Shown here: in pieces, positions 25,121 through 38,301 of the stretch | Numbering within the stretch: position 1 is the first letter of the stretch | Layout: each line of letters begins with the position of its first letter | Assembly (NCBI GenBank): GCA_037447655.1 | Contig: JBBHKE010001718.1 | Coordinates: forward strand, 62,001-126,000 | Reading direction: 5' to 3' | From: Zygnema cylindricum | Lineage: Eukaryota > Streptophyta > Zygnematophyceae > Zygnematales > Zygnemataceae | Length of the DNA: 64,000 nt | Translations under genes and position numbers: made by a program | The notes under the pieces: model-generated | What the model was told of the DNA's origin: nothing | What the model saw: only the letters and a program-made list of their open reading frames with translations | Databases searched by the model: none

Positions 25121-28100
25121 CTAAGGACACATAATACTGTCGATAGTGTAAGCCAAATCAGCCGCCCAATCGGATTTGAAAAGAATAGAGTGCAAAGTAT
25201 CCATCACACTCAAATCTGGGTCCAGTTTTCGTTGCCATCCCTGGATTTATAAAAATAACCGTGAACATAGTTTAGTATTAAAGAAACAATAAAAAAAAAA
25301 AATCCTTACAGACAGATTTTTGAATGGAGGGAGGTAAAAGTGAGGGTTTCTTAAGGGTTAATGGGTTTTATAAGGATTAGGATCTTTGTCCTAACACCAA
25401 AGATACATTAATGTCACTAAGAATTCACTAAATAACCTTGCAATTGACAGAAGCCTCTGACAATGCATACAATCACTTTTAGTTGAACATTGTTTATTCA
25501 CCAGATTGTTCATCAATATTAAGGAATTCTGATTTCCTCGAATCAATAATACTCATTTCCGAGTTTGACAGATAGTCGATAATATTGAACACCGTGCCTA
25601 AAAAAACGCACGACAAAATCAATGTTTACTGAGATAACAACAAATGGTGTGCGCAGAAAAAACGGTACAGGAAGAGCAAAATATCCTACCTCAAGGACAA
25701 GTGTGGTTATCATTACGGTACAAACATCTCCATCAATATTCACACGGTGACGCCTTATCTGTTCCAAAAGCTCTTGAATGCAATCTCCTGTAGGGATTTT
25801 ATCGCCTTTTTCTTTCCATTCCTTAAACGACTCCTCGACAGCCTGCAAGGTCACCACCGAAGATCACAATCTTTTTCACAAAATACATTAAAAAAGCCTA
25901 AAAGAGCCTAAAAAAACTTCAAAACCCCAACCTACCGTAAACCCGTCCTAACTTTTATGAGGCGTACGAGAATATTGATCATAGAAGAGACCACAAGTTA
26001 CAAACTCTTAGCTTACATGGACAAAAAAATCCAAGTTGTTTCCAATTGTTCGCATACATATTTTGGCGTGAACAAAGAAATTTTGCATAAACACGAAGTC
26101 TCTCCAAACTAAAATTACGATGGTCTGTCTAGAAGCTTTTACCGTTAAATGTAACGACATGGAACACTGAAACGCTACAAAACCTTAAGAACCCACAATC
26201 AAAATTTACCGTTTCAAACATTACAACATGGGACATTGCAAATACTCGATAGAGAAATCTACACGTGATCTTCAACACCAAAAAACCTAAACAAAAGACC
26301 ATTTTTTTTTCACTTCCCATTCCTTACCTCGATATAAGCGGCTGGATCCGGACAGCTTTGGTTTCGGGTAAACTGCAATGTGCACTCTGCGGTTTTTTTC
26401 GCGTCACGACCTGCGATTGCCTTGAAAAATTCGAGCATAGTAATTCTATCTCTTGGAGTCAATTCTGCGGTCATACCGACATCCAAAAGGATAACATGGG
26501 GATGACCTCGGAGAACTCGACCGGGTCTATTCCTTTGGCGCTGTACTCTAACCAAAATATTTCCCGGATGTAAATCCGCGTGGATGAAATTGTCAACCTG
26601 AAAAGCAGAAAAATAAGAGTGAAAAAAGGTTAAATAGAGAAGGACGTTTTAAAAAAAAAAATCAATGCGAATAACTTGATTGATTTAAGGTTGATTAAGG
26701 CCATAACAGAAGGATACATCATCCTGTAATGTAAATAGCCAAGGATATGATGCTATAAAAGGACTAATAAATAAAACAGGGTTTGCCGATGCAGTATTTT
26801 AGGGAGTCTGCAACAACACTCCCTTTAACATATTTTCCATTGTATATCTGAAAATCTAAATTAGTACCTTGATAGCTAATAAAAGGGGTGAGTTTTATTA
26901 TGCAAGAAACAATATGAAGAAGGAAGTGAGCAGCACAAAAAAAGCATCGAATCTCTAAGAAAAGCGCTGCTTTTTGTGATGCGACGAAGGGAGGGAAAGA
27001 GAGAGGGAGGGAGAGAGGGAGGACCAGCCAACTACAAAACAGAGTGCAAGTAAAAGCAAAAGCACTTGGCCCATTGGTGGGAGCTTAAGGTGGTCAATGA
27101 TCCACGATTATCGCGATATCAATAATTCTCAGCGAAGCTGATCAACATCGAGCTATAGACTTCTCAATATTACAGTATAACGGAATCACAATGTATAGTT
27201 TGCAATTTCAATCGATAGTTTGCTGTTTCGTTTCTTACATCTCCTAAAGAAAGGTCATACAGATAGAAAGCTAAGCATATGTCGTACACTATAGAGATGG
27301 AAAAAATTAACCTAGTTGTCCAAACCACATGTGAAATGTAAAACCTATGAACCCCTCTGGCACAAAAAATATATGTATATATATTCATATATGAAACCAA
27401 TGGTTAGAATTGACAAAAACTACATCATAGACAAAAAGTCAAATGTAAAGATTTTGTTCAAAGAGACAGCACGAGGAAATGAACAAAAACCTTCAAAAAC
27501 ATCTATGTGTAGCAACTTCGATCTCTCAATCCACACTAATTAAGACTATTGTAGCTGCTTTCCATCCACTCACATTTACAAGACCACTTATATGCGTCGA
27601 GCTTTTTTTACCCAAGAAAAGGAGAAGGAGAGGGAGAGGAAGAAAGGGAGAGGGAGGACAACAGAGGGAGAGGAGAGGGAGAAAGAGGGAGAGGGGGAGA
27701 GCGGGAGAGAGGGAGGGAGAGAGAGAGAGAGGGGGGGAGAGAGGCAGAGGGAGGGAGGGGGGGGGGGGGAGAGGGGGAAGAGAGGGAGGAAGAGAGGGAG
27801 GAAAAAGAGAGAGAGAGGGCGGGAGCGAGGGAGAAGGTGAGAGGGGAGAGAGAGGGCGACAGAGGGAGAAGAAGAGGGTGAGGGAAAGGGAGAGAAGGAG
27901 AGAGGGAGGGGAGAGGGGAAGAGAGAGGGTGGAGGGGAAGAAGGAGGGGGGAGGGGAAGAGGAAGCGGGGGAGAAGAGGAGGGGGGGGGGAAAGAGGGAG
28001 GGGGGAGGGGGTGAGGGAGAGGGAGAGGGAGAGCGAGAGGGAGAGGGAGAGGGAGAGGGAGAGGGAGAGGGAGAGGGAGAGGACAAGAGAGGGAATGGAG

Positions 28101-31100
28101 TGGGAGAAAGAGGGAGAGGGGGAGAGCGGGAGAGAGGGAGGGAGAGAGGGAGAGAGGGAGGGAGAGAGGCAGAGTGAGGGAGAGAGGGAGGGGGAGAGGG
28201 AGGGAGGAAGAGGGAGAGGGCGGGAGAGAGGGAGAAGGTGAGAGGGGAGAGAGAGGGCGACAGAGGGAGAAAGAGGGTGAGGGAAAGGGAGAGAAGGAGA
28301 GAGGGAGGGGGGAGGGGAAGAGGGAGCGGGGTAGGGAGAGGGAGCGGGGTAGGGAGAGGGAGAGGGAGAGGGGGAGAAGAGGGAGAGGGAGAGGGAGAGG
28401 GAGAGGGAGAGGGAGAGGGAGAAGGAGAGGGAGAGGGAGAGGGAGAAGGAGAGGGAGAGGGAGAGGGAGAGGGAGAGGGAGAGGGAGAGGGAGAGGGAGA
28501 GGGAGAGGGAGAGGGAGAGGGAGAGGGAGAGGGAGAGGGAGAGGGAGAGGGAGAGGGAGAGGGAGAGGGAGAGGGAGAGGGAGAGGGAGAGGGAGAGGGA
28601 GAGGGAGAGGGAGAGGGAGAGGGAGAGGGAGAGGGAGAGGGAGAGGGAGAGGGAGAGGGAGAGGGAGAGGGAGAGGGAGAGGGAGAGGGAGAGGGAGAGG
28701 GAGAGGGAGATGGAGAGGGAGAGGGAGAGAGAGAGTGAATGAATAAATGAATGAATGAACATATGAAGGCATGTGTGCACAAACTAGGTCTGAAAAAATA
28801 CGAGTAAAAAGGCTCACATAAACTACCAAGGGTAGACAGGAATCACCCCGTCAAGTCTAGACATGTGAAATGAAAATAATCAAGCAATGAAACTAATCTA
28901 GGATTAAGCCCAGATTCTCTCAGCAATTAACCTTATCGCCTTTCCTTGCGACTAACTTCAAAGAAAGACAAATTCCGTGGATGCGGTTGGTCTTTACAGA
29001 AAATGATACTTTGTCAAAAATCTCCAATTGACTTCTTTTTTGAATCCCACCCCATATTTGTGAAAAAAATATCCCCCCTGCTATTTGACTGATCCTTGAG
29101 ACTTGTGAACCCGAGTCATTTGAGTTTATTTCCAACCGAATTTGAGGTCGATATGGTTTTCGACCTAATACGACACAAATTACACCTTGTACCGCTGTTA
29201 GCAACTTACCAACTTTCTCCGGCCTTTAAACTCATTTTTCTCCATGCACGCTGGTTAGAATATTTATCTGACAGCTTCGATGAAAAGGTAATATCTTTAC
29301 CTTCCGAATGGTGGTCATTAAACAAAAATTTGAAACGTGTCCACAGAGAAAAAAGTTCATTAAAGTGGCGAAAAAGTGACAATAACAGGTACTCTGTGTA
29401 GCATTGGTAACACATACTTCGAGGTTTTTGTGGTTTAATACCATTGCTATGTTTTTTAGAGAGGGCATACCTATCACATCTTTTTAAACCTAATGTTACA
29501 AATAACAGTTGGTGGCTTTAGTGGTTTAACAGCATCTGTAGGATTTTTTACAGGAGTCTTACCAATAACATTTTTAGGAGTGTATGGCTTCCCAAATGGG
29601 CGAGCTCTGTGTTGATGTGATCCCTCTCCGGTCTCTCCACATAACGGCTCACACTCTCCCCCTGTTCAAAAGTCTCGACTAAAACAGCCGGGTGAACTAA
29701 GGGATATACTGGCTTGGGAAAGCTCACATCTTTCCATCGCCTAAAATTGTAAATGAATCGACTCAAATGAGCAGCTTCCCGAGCCAAATCTACCTGTATA
29801 AAGAGGAAAAAGAAAAAAGAACCCGACAAGGTAAATAAAAGAAGAATCTGACAATACAACATAGCCAAAGGCGGAAATCACATCAACAGTCTCAAACAGC
29901 AGTACTTAATTTGAAGGTTTTCTTTTTGAGTCTGTTGACAGCAGTGCAGGATTGGAAGAGTGTCCTCGAAACAAATGCTGCCATTTAGGGACGCAAAAAA
30001 AAATTAACCTTGAATTTTTTTGTTGTATCAACCTAACTCTTAATTTCTCAATTAGTTCTCAATCTTCACAAAACTAAACTATCAATCGCAAAAAAGAGAC
30101 CGAGAACTGGAAAATTCAATTCAAGTCTGGTCTTGACAGAAACAGGCATGGCCTCGATTCCATGTTGGACCTCAATTTGTCCGGAACAAAACATAAGGGC
30201 CTTGATTTTGCCAATATTCAGTGCCAATAGCAAAAAAAAAATATGTGCTCCACGGCAGTTAAAATGAGTTACTCAACCTGAGTTTCAACGAAACTGAACC
30301 TCAACACTAATTTTTCTTTGAGCACAAGTTTTCAAACACCAAGACAGACTTAAATTTCGGCACTACCTCCTCTTCAAGCTGAGTGCAAGTAAAACCAATG
30401 CATCGTTCGAAAAGAACTTAACAAATTCATTTTTGTCATGACTAAAACATTTAAATTGTTGATCCGTTTATTTGACCTAAAACCAAATATTAGCGTTGAA
30501 AACACTAACTAAAGGAGCGGACAGAAAGCCAACAAGCAACTCTAACCAAAATCGGTATTAATGATTCTGACTTCCTTAATACTTGTTTTCACTCTCATAG
30601 CGATGAACGAGTACTATATGTTGACAACGCTTCTTCTTTAAGCACGGTATTCAATAAGGGCGAAAAAGATCTTGGTTCAACAGTACAATGTATTTCCGTT
30701 TTGAGAACATCAAGACAATTTCGAAATAGTTTGAAAAACAAGTGAGAGTTGATGAAAAAACTTATTGTTTACGCCTACCATGATAATCAGCTCTACATAA
30801 CTAATCTTAATTTTGGAAAACCAAGGAGGGATGTGACAACATTAAGCTCAAACTTGTCTTTGACAAAATTGAAAACCAACACTAATATTTGTTTGAGCAC
30901 TGTTTTAGAAATAGTAAGAAATCAGCTAAGCATTAGTTTTGTGAGTGTTCAGTGTCAACATCTCCTGCTGTGTATCACAATCTTAATTGGAAAAAACCTA
31001 CGGACTACAACATTGAGGTCAGCCTTTGCCATACCTGAGTCAACATAAAAGTTGCAAACTGTTTAACGCTGTCCTCCAGTCGCAGCCAACGAGTTGCAGG

Positions 31101-33422
31101 AATCATACTCGACAATCTCGCCATCCAGTTAATGATTACAAAATCACGACGAATCACTTCACTGACACCAGGATGTCTGACCTTCACTGCCACCAGTTGG
31201 GGCTTGGATGCCACTCCTGGATATCGTTGTTTCAGCGATGCACGGTGTACCTACAACAAAAAAATGAAAAAGATAAAAAGAATTGACGGTTACCAGATTG
31301 ACAGGTTGCCAATTCACACCTAAGAATCAAATAATTGGCTGAGTAGTCCTGATCTGAAAAGATGCTCGGCTGATGAAAAATGACTGAGAGGAAACCAATA
31401 TCTTGGCAGGAGATATGGTTCCGGGAGAACAATACGATGAACAAATGGGAACTGTGAGTTTAGACATACAATTTTACAAAAGCTGCCTGTTAATGATCAA
31501 AATAAAGCACACTTTTCCTTGTTTATCCCCGAAACCAGAAGTACTGGACAAGGGTATTAAACTCAGGAATATTTCAGAAAAGTCACGCCAAAAGACAACC
31601 TTTGCGGCGAATGTAACTTGATTACTCACTTGAGCAATGCTGCCTGAAGCTACCGGTTCCTCTTCAAAGTCATCGAAGATGTCGGCAATTTTTCTACCGA
31701 ATGCACCTTCAACCGTCCTCCGAGTAACTTCATAGCTGTGAGCTGGGGCCTTTGTATGAAGATGAGAGAGTTCTTGACACATGTCTTTGGGAAATAAATC
31801 AGGACGAGTCGCAGCCCATTGTCCCCATTTAATAAACGCTGCTCCAGCGGTTTCTAAAGAATAGTGGACAAGCTTCAACCACCTTTTTCGAAAGGGTCCT
31901 CCCAGCATTTCAGCGAACGGGCCCGAAACAATAGCAGGAGTGAAGAGAAAGAGAAGGTAAACTGCCCGACAGCAAAGAATTATGAACTCCAAACTGGGTA
32001 GTATTGCAGCAATAACGACATCCAAGCCTTTTTTGGGAACTTTCGTAGATGTGGGAGAGTATGCCTCCGCTACTGCTATGTGACGTCCTACTCCTCTCCC
32101 CCAAGTCGCCTCTCCAACTAATACAGCCAAAAGTCTAGGGACCACTTGAGACCTTGCACAAACCCATGTAGTTGCTCCAACTATTCTTGCGAACGGGGGT
32201 AAATGGGGAACCCAACTTCTCTCAATCCAGTGGCCCCACATAGATCTCCAAATTGCACAACTCCTTAATGCTGCTTCCTCCCCGGCCAGGGCTAGTGAAC
32301 CACTTGCTACTCTCATAGTTCTTCCCATTTCAACAAGTTTTTTCACCGAAGAACCGGGAATTTCATATTTAGCAACCGCTACTCCACTAATACCGGCTTT
32401 AGCGTTAATTCTACAAGGAAGAAGAATTGCCCGAAGGACTTTAGAAGATTGAGAGACTGTAACAGGGTCCCATCTTGATCTACCGACGGCATTATGTAAT
32501 GATTGAAAACCTTGTGACTGATATTTTATTAAACTAGTATCACTAGTTATCCTTCTTATTGTCAAGCCTCTAGTAACGTTACCTAAATGTAAAATTGTTG
32601 TATCTGATGCTTGCTGCTGGACCAGCCTGCAAAAGTTTGCAAAAAAGAAAAAGCAAAACAACCATAATCAGTCAACCACGGAAAACAGCAATTCATAACC
32701 ACAGATTTACAAAATAATAATTTACCCATGAATTCATAAACAATTACATACAGCTCGCAATTTATAAGACCATCAACTTACAAACAATAACTTGTACGAA
32801 GTACTTTAACACTATTTTGTGTTCAGAGGGCAAAAAAAAAGGGTTGAATAAGTGCTGAAAACGATACATGATACATTTTAAAAACCAGGAAAAAATTGTT
32901 CACAAGGCCAAAAATTAGGACAGTGATTTACTTCTGGAGGGTTCAGCACCAAAAAATGAGCGGATTCATTTCGACAAAGACAGATTTTACATCCTTTTGT
33001 TTCAAGAAGCGTGCGATGAATATAATAAATAACCAGCTTTTAGAATGAAACTGAAGAATAAACATTTCTAGTTGCAGATCATCGACTAAGAGATGTGAGA
33101 ATCTCCATGATCTTCCATCAACCAATCAAAGAGGTTTGTAAAACTTAGAAATAAAAAACACAAACTGAAAAGAAAAAGACGATAATCAACCTGAAAAGCG
33201 GATGAGCTGATCAAGCAGTTTTCAGTTTACACTTCGATATCTATATTATGCTAAAGTTGACCAGAAACCTTATATAACTTAATAGCTATATTTTACTAAA
33301 CTTAATAAAAAATTTACATACTTCGACATCGTATTTGATAAACTCGATCAAAAATCTTACCACCGGAGAGAAGGCATGATCTGGTTCCTCCATTCAGATC
33401 GACCTCGAAGTTTGGAAGCCAT
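25121..33422 (-). CDS. ABC1/ADCK (UbiB, aarF-domain) family atypical kinase, 7 exons
   Basis: ABC1 proteins are atypical kinases of mitochondria or plastids linked to quinone and lipid metabolism. Exons in transcript order: 33422-33361, 32626-31630, 31250-31035, 29793-29563, 26597-26328, 25842-25690, 25240-25121. They join in frame to 682 residues. The start is [20 protein letters not shown]. Family motifs, with approximate residue numbers: KWGQ (287-290, the ABC1-specific KxGQ), the Ala/Ser-type nucleotide loop ASGSIAQ (347-353), lysine in [10 protein letters not shown] (376), DLAREAAHL (427-435, conserved acidic helix), catalytic HADLHPGN (508-515), and metal-binding Asp in [10 protein letters not shown] (541), where DVG replaces DFG. 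The end is [17 protein letters not shown]. The set resembles the plant ADCK2-like subgroup; targeting is not clear. Intron 4 (2.97 kb) carries a large purine repeat and a MITE. Confidence 0.93.
27614..28735 (+). repeat. 1.1-kb polypurine tract, (GAGGGA)n, in an ABC1-kinase intron
   Basis: Almost uninterrupted A/G on the plus strand. 28365-28710 is a near-perfect 6-bp GAGGGA array. The left part is an irregular purine mix with an internal duplication: the word GGGCGACAGAGGGAGAA occurs at about 27852 and again at about 28255, roughly 400 bp apart. Very long frames over it (Ser-Pro, Arg-Gly, Glu-Gly repeats) are translations of the repeat. It is transcribed as a pyrimidine tract in the pre-mRNA. 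Confidence 0.95.
29181..29400 (-). mobile_element. TACACC-family MITE, 220-bp copy in an ABC1-kinase intron
   Basis: Left end TACACCTTGTACCGCTGTTA; right end ACTCTGTGTA. Length matches the 221-bp class and it shares the AAAGTGGCGAAAAA subterminal word seen in the 4477-4675 copy. Ends are diverged. Confidence 0.6.
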
Positions 33423-33892
33423 GGATGTTCAATTATTATGTAAAAACTAAAACTCTACATACCAAAAATCAAACATTTGCAAACAAAGTAAGAAACGGAA
33501 AAGACAACTAGAGTAGAAATAGACTTCCAACGGATATTACTGGTTATATTAAGTGAAAAGAATAAGAAGGAGAAGAGGAAAAAAATACGAGAGAAAAAAC
33601 GATAACGATCGTTTTCATTGCATCCTAATGTAATATGTAGAAGCTGTAGCTCCAAGGAAGAAAGAGGAGAAAAAAAGAAGGAAGAAAGAGATTCAAAAGT
33701 TTTGATGACACAGAGGAACCTTCTATTCCCAATAGGAGGCGTTGGCTTTGCACGGGCAGCTGAAAATGTTTTGTTTCAAGTTTTTGAGTTTCAACTCTAT
33801 TGGAATATCCTCTACAGTAGAACATTTCCTCACAGAGGGCCAATCAAAAGAAAAGAAATGATTCTTTGGGCAGAAATAACCTTTCTACTGAC

Positions 33893-34049
33893 CTGCCCGT
33901 GTGACCAAGTTTGATGTAGAAACTTTTCTCCTTAACTCTTGGAGTGTGCCGTACTGTTTACAATATGCTCCATCAAATATGCGACAGTTGGAACTTTCAA
34001 CGAAAGCGTCGCCAATAGCCGCCAGCAACCACAGAGCACCTTCAACCTG
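33893..34049 (-). pseudogene. Isolated exon-like frame, HEAT/ARM-like helix sequence, parent gene unknown
   Basis: An open segment lies between a CAG acceptor (CACGTGCAG|GTTGAAGG) and a GTCAGT donor. It reads VEGALWLLAAIGDAFVESSN, then CRIFDGAYCKQYG, then TLQELRRKVSTSNLVTR. The amphipathic helix looks like importin or exportin HEAT repeats, but I cannot assign a family. The next exons downstream on this strand belong to the ABC1 kinase, so this may be a gene fragment. Confidence 0.35.
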
Positions 34050-34462
34050 CACGTGTGATGGTAACACGCGGCAGTCGCTAAGATGAGGGGGCCCGTCGGA
34101 CCTCACCTCATGTGATGTGAGATCCCGTTATCAAACGATCTAACTATGTGAACCATAGAAATGCTTCCGTGGCACATTTATATCAAAAGGAGAACGAAAA
34201 ATGCGCACGTATACTTTACAACGTTTAGACCATAGTTCAAAAGTAGGTGAAAGTACACCCATACAATATGCCAATTGTACGCAAAAAATACAATATACCC
34301 TTAAGACCCATATTGTATTGGTCGCAAAATGAAATAAAATAGTAACAGGGTTGAGTTGCATATCGTTCGATAGAGAATTAAACGTCAATGTCTAAATTTT
34401 GAAAAACATTCGGACAAAAATTTATTTTACTGTGAGTTTTGAGGTATTTTGTATTTAAACCG

Positions 34463-34643
34463 TCAGATTTGGACGATCGGACGGTCTCTGATCAAAACAG
34501 TGACTTAAGAGGGTCACATGAAAATCCCATAACACAACTTATGATAGGACTATCGTCAGATTTGGACGATCGGACGGTTGCTGATCAAAGTAGCGATCTA
34601 AGAAGATCACATGAAAAGCCCGTAACACAACTTACGATAAAGG
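34463..34643 (+). repeat. 93-bp tandem duplication that keeps a reading frame
   Basis: Two head-to-tail copies start at 34463 and 34556 and share TCAGATTTGGACGATCGGAC. Translated on the plus strand, both read SDLDDRTVxDQxSDLRxSHE. It lies in a 117-codon frame (34439-34792) of unknown meaning. Confidence 0.75.
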
Positions 34644-34693
34644 TGCCGACAAAAGGCCTACAATTGAAACGCCTACTTTTGAACTATGGTTTA

Positions 34694-35505
34694 AGGGTAC
34701 TTTCGCATGTGCTAAAGTTACAGTTATTTTCTGTCGTTTTCCTCCATAACTTAGAAAAACAAGAGAAAATCCGCAGCCGTACCAAAAAATAGAAATTATC
34801 ACCGTACAAGTTGCGTTACCTTGAAACTTTACACGTACAGTATTTTGTCGTCTAGCGCGATTCAATTTGTCGTCTAGCGCATTTCGACCCACTTTCGCGT
34901 CCTTTCAGCACATGTTCAAACTTTACATCAAATCACCTCGCGAGGTGATTTGAAATAAAGTCCAATAAGGTGAGCGAATAGGCAAACGCTGTCGCACGTG
35001 TCGGAAGTATTTTACAATATTTGTGCGCGGAGTACCAAAAAAAAACACATTGCACGTTTCCAACCTGTGCGTACTGTTTTCCGTGCGCTGATTTCCGTAT
35101 AGGGGCCGTCTCTCTCAAACACACGTGTCTTCACACATACGGCGTAGGAAAACATTGGGCATCTGTCGGCAAGTGGGAAAACGAAAAACGAAACCTCATT
35201 TCTGTGCGACAGCGAAAGGTGTTTTAGGGTGTCGACACGTCGACAATGTGGCGTACGGACATTACGAAGTCACAAAAATTGTACAGCGTGCGGAGAGACG
35301 CCTCAAATTGAAGCCGAGTGGAAGTTTCGCCTCATTTTGTGTACCACTTCATCTGTCACATTGTTTCGCACACGTCTACGTAAGTCACTTTTTTAAGTAA
35401 CAAGTTATTTGCTTTTACATCCGAATGCTCTGAAAGATGCACGGAGAATCTTCGCTAAAAAACAAAGTAACAAGACTAAGTTTCGGTTACATGCGAAAGT
35501 ACCCT
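34694..35505. mobile_element. MITE with 17-bp terminal inverted repeats, TA-flanked
   Basis: Left end AGGGTACTTTCGCATGT (34694-34710); right end is its exact reverse complement (35489-35505). TA flanks both sides (34692-34693 and 35506-35507), which fits a Tc1/mariner-type non-autonomous element. A 26-bp perfect palindrome with half-site TCAAATCACCTCG lies at 34928-34953. No convincing protein is encoded. Confidence 0.7.
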
Positions 35506-37659
35506 TAGACGTGATTGGTGGTGCTTCTGAGATTTTGACCGTATAGTTATAAATTATAACTGGTCAAACGCACTTTAAAAATTTTGTAAGTATTTTAGTA
35601 CTACAGTACCACAAAAGATTATGACAGTGCCATACTCTGCCTCAAGTTCAGTATCTTCTCAAACCTTCTGCCATGGCTAACCAATTTCGTTTTCCGGGGG
35701 CTCCTATTCTCCGACTTGTCACGAAACTTTCCGTGCAGATTGTCGGAAGATTTTTTTTTATTTTTTTTCACACTACATTTGTTGTCTTTTGTTAGTCCTT
35801 TGCGCTCTAATCAGTCCCACTAGAATGTGCGGTATGTATTACTCTAGTTTTTCGACCATTTCTCTTCGAATTGCTATCAAACTTCACGTACAGGTGCTCC
35901 AAAAAAAATAAAAAAATTCTGAGACCTTTTCTTTGATACTGAAATTTACTGTGTTCCATTCGCTCCTAGGACGCTAATCTGATCCGCAAGTTTCGGTTAA
36001 TTTCACCTTTCATTTTTTTTTCATCCACACTGAGCCCAAAACTTCCATGAAGAACGACCCTTCTGGATTGATGACCAATCCATAACGCCTTAACTTTTAG
36101 AGGTCTACAAGGTTCACTCTCACATGAGATTTTTAAATCTACACACAAAGAAATTAGTCAATGTTCATATAAACTTTTTGTGTACAACGATATTACGACT
36201 GGTTTGCAAACCGTCACAGCCCGTCAATGTGTCCTATATTTATTAATACCCCATCTCACAACGGTCACATCATATCATATTGGCACTATCTCATCAAAAA
36301 CAATGCATATTAACACATCGATCACATTGTATCAATTCAACATTTTTTGAGTTGAAAATATGGCATTTATTATTGTATCGGCCTATAGGATTGATACAAT
36401 GCTGATGTATATTTCCAAGGCACATAAATCTGCCGAAGATATTGTAATGCATATTGTTGTGGTGCATTCATAAGCAACCCTAAGCAAAACCCTAAAGCTA
36501 AAAAACCCTAAATTATCAGTGTTAATGCAGATTAAATATAAAACAGTTAAGAGTTTTTGCTGAAACACATAGTTTTCGTATGGTCTAAAATGTCAAAATT
36601 GACAACTGCAGAGACATTCAACTTCTTGAAAAGCAAATCGCTATACATATTATCAATGTATATCCTCTTAGGACCACAGCAAAGCAAAAAAGTGGCTCTC
36701 AAGAACAAATAAAGTTTACAACATCTTCGATTCAATTATTGTCTCCAAACTGAGATCACCCCCACAAAAACTTCCATAAACATACAAAAGACAAAATGAG
36801 GACTCGGCCCCACAACAAAGTGCACCATGGAAAGTCATGTGCAGCCGAAGACCTCTAAATTTTTTTCTGCATTCTTGAAGAGATAAATGTGGCTTACATT
36901 TTCTGGTGTTTAAATTCTAACAGTTTCACTGTATCAAAAAAAAATCTTCCCAAAGATGATTACAGGAGCAATCTACTAGCTGCTACATACTTCTATAATC
37001 ACATAATCCATCGTAGAATCTTAGTATTTCATCAACAACACTAACTGACTACAAAATCGATGTCGGATAGAACAAGAACATGTGGCTGTCCCTCTATACA
37101 TGATGATGATGATGTCATCTTCGAAAGCCGAGAATGAATTGTTTCATAAGTATGATTACAAAGCTCCAGTATGATCTCAGCCACTTAACTATCCTTCTCA
37201 AAGGAGAGTAATGGATGCACAAGATGAAGCTCCTATATTTTGCGACTTTGATCATCATTGACATCCCCTTCTTAATTTATCTTGCAGCAACATATTTCTT
37301 TATCCTCCCTCTTTCTTTATCTCTCTTCGAGCATTATATTTCCTCTTCCTCTCTTCCTTCTTCTTCCCTCCTCTTTCTTTCGAGATCTTTCTCAGAAAAT
37401 TTATTCAATTTTCTTTATTCCGACCCTTATCGTCCCCTCTCCCCCTCTCCTCTCCCTGTTCCTCCCCCTCCCCCTTCTGATTTCTCCCTCCCTTTCCCCT
37501 AGTCCTCCATCCAATGGGCTCTCTTAGCCTGATGAGGCAAATCTAAACATTAATCTTCCAAAATCACATGTAAACTGTGTCCTCAGCAACACATCTAAGA
37601 AAACCCTGGCATGGGATTCTTTAAGACCACTTGCAGCTTAGGATCCTTGAGGAGTGGAG

Positions 37660-37805
37660 AGGAGAGAAGGAGAGGAAGGAGAGGAGAGGGAGAGGGAAGG
37701 GGAGAGAGGGGAGAAGGAGGAAGGAGAGGAGAGGAGAGGAGGAGAGGAGGGGAAGAGGGGGAGGAGGGAAGGGAGAGAGAGGAGGAAGGGAGAAGAGGGG
37801 AGATG
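37660..37805 (+). repeat. Polypurine tract (GGAGA-rich)
   Basis: About 145 bp of nearly pure A/G with GGAGAGG words. Pyrimidine-rich DNA lies at 37280-37500. Confidence 0.85.
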
Positions 37806-38301
37806 AGAAAAATCTCAGGACTAGGAAAAGGTACGAGTGAATGCAACATGGATATCGACTTGGAATCCCCCATGACAAAGCGTTGAACTGGCCCCTTTAT
37901 TCTTAACCTGGCAAACATCCTCCCGCGCTAATTTTTTTTTATTCCTCCAAATGCCATGACTAACATGAAGCAATGACAAAAATCATAATATACCATAAAT
38001 CATAATTTATTTTGCCAAATGCTTCGAACAAATATGGTATAGACTCAGACTAAGAAAAAGACATTTGAGTACATTTTAAAGAATATTCACAAAAAACACA
38101 CCTACCAACTCTATAAGGTACTTGCATGCTTATCTCTCTTCGATAACCAGAGCCATAGACAGCCTTGAATAGTCGGTCAAAGAAAAACTGACTACACTCG
38201 ACGATGTGATTACTTAAATGTGAACGTACAAAAATATGAAAAGCTACATCAAAGCAACCTATGCAATTTTTCAAAGGAACAAGAAAAAGAGCTTTCCTTA
38301 C

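Larger units (their letters stand above)
33423..38301. other. Large region between ABC1 kinase and methyltransferase; repeats and one orphan exon
   Basis: It holds an isolated spliced-looking frame (33893-34049), a 93-bp tandem duplication (34463-34643), a MITE (34694-35505) and a purine tract (37660-37805). The missing last exon of the methyltransferase is expected here but I could not find it. Confidence 0.6.

Noticed and set aside
27526-28829. Very long Ser-Pro, Leu-Pro, Arg-Gly and Glu-Gly frames on both strands
   Set aside because: They are translations of a 6-bp purine repeat, open in several frames at once, and lie in an ABC1-kinase intron.
35125-35400. 91-codon plus-strand frame
   Set aside because: It lies wholly inside the TA-flanked MITE and has no recognisable domain.
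37595-37918. Candidate C-terminus of the methyltransferase (LLKDPKLQVVLKNPM on minus strand)
   Set aside because: Superficial likeness only; the P-I-G-D-G motif is absent and the frame is continuous with a purine-repeat translation.
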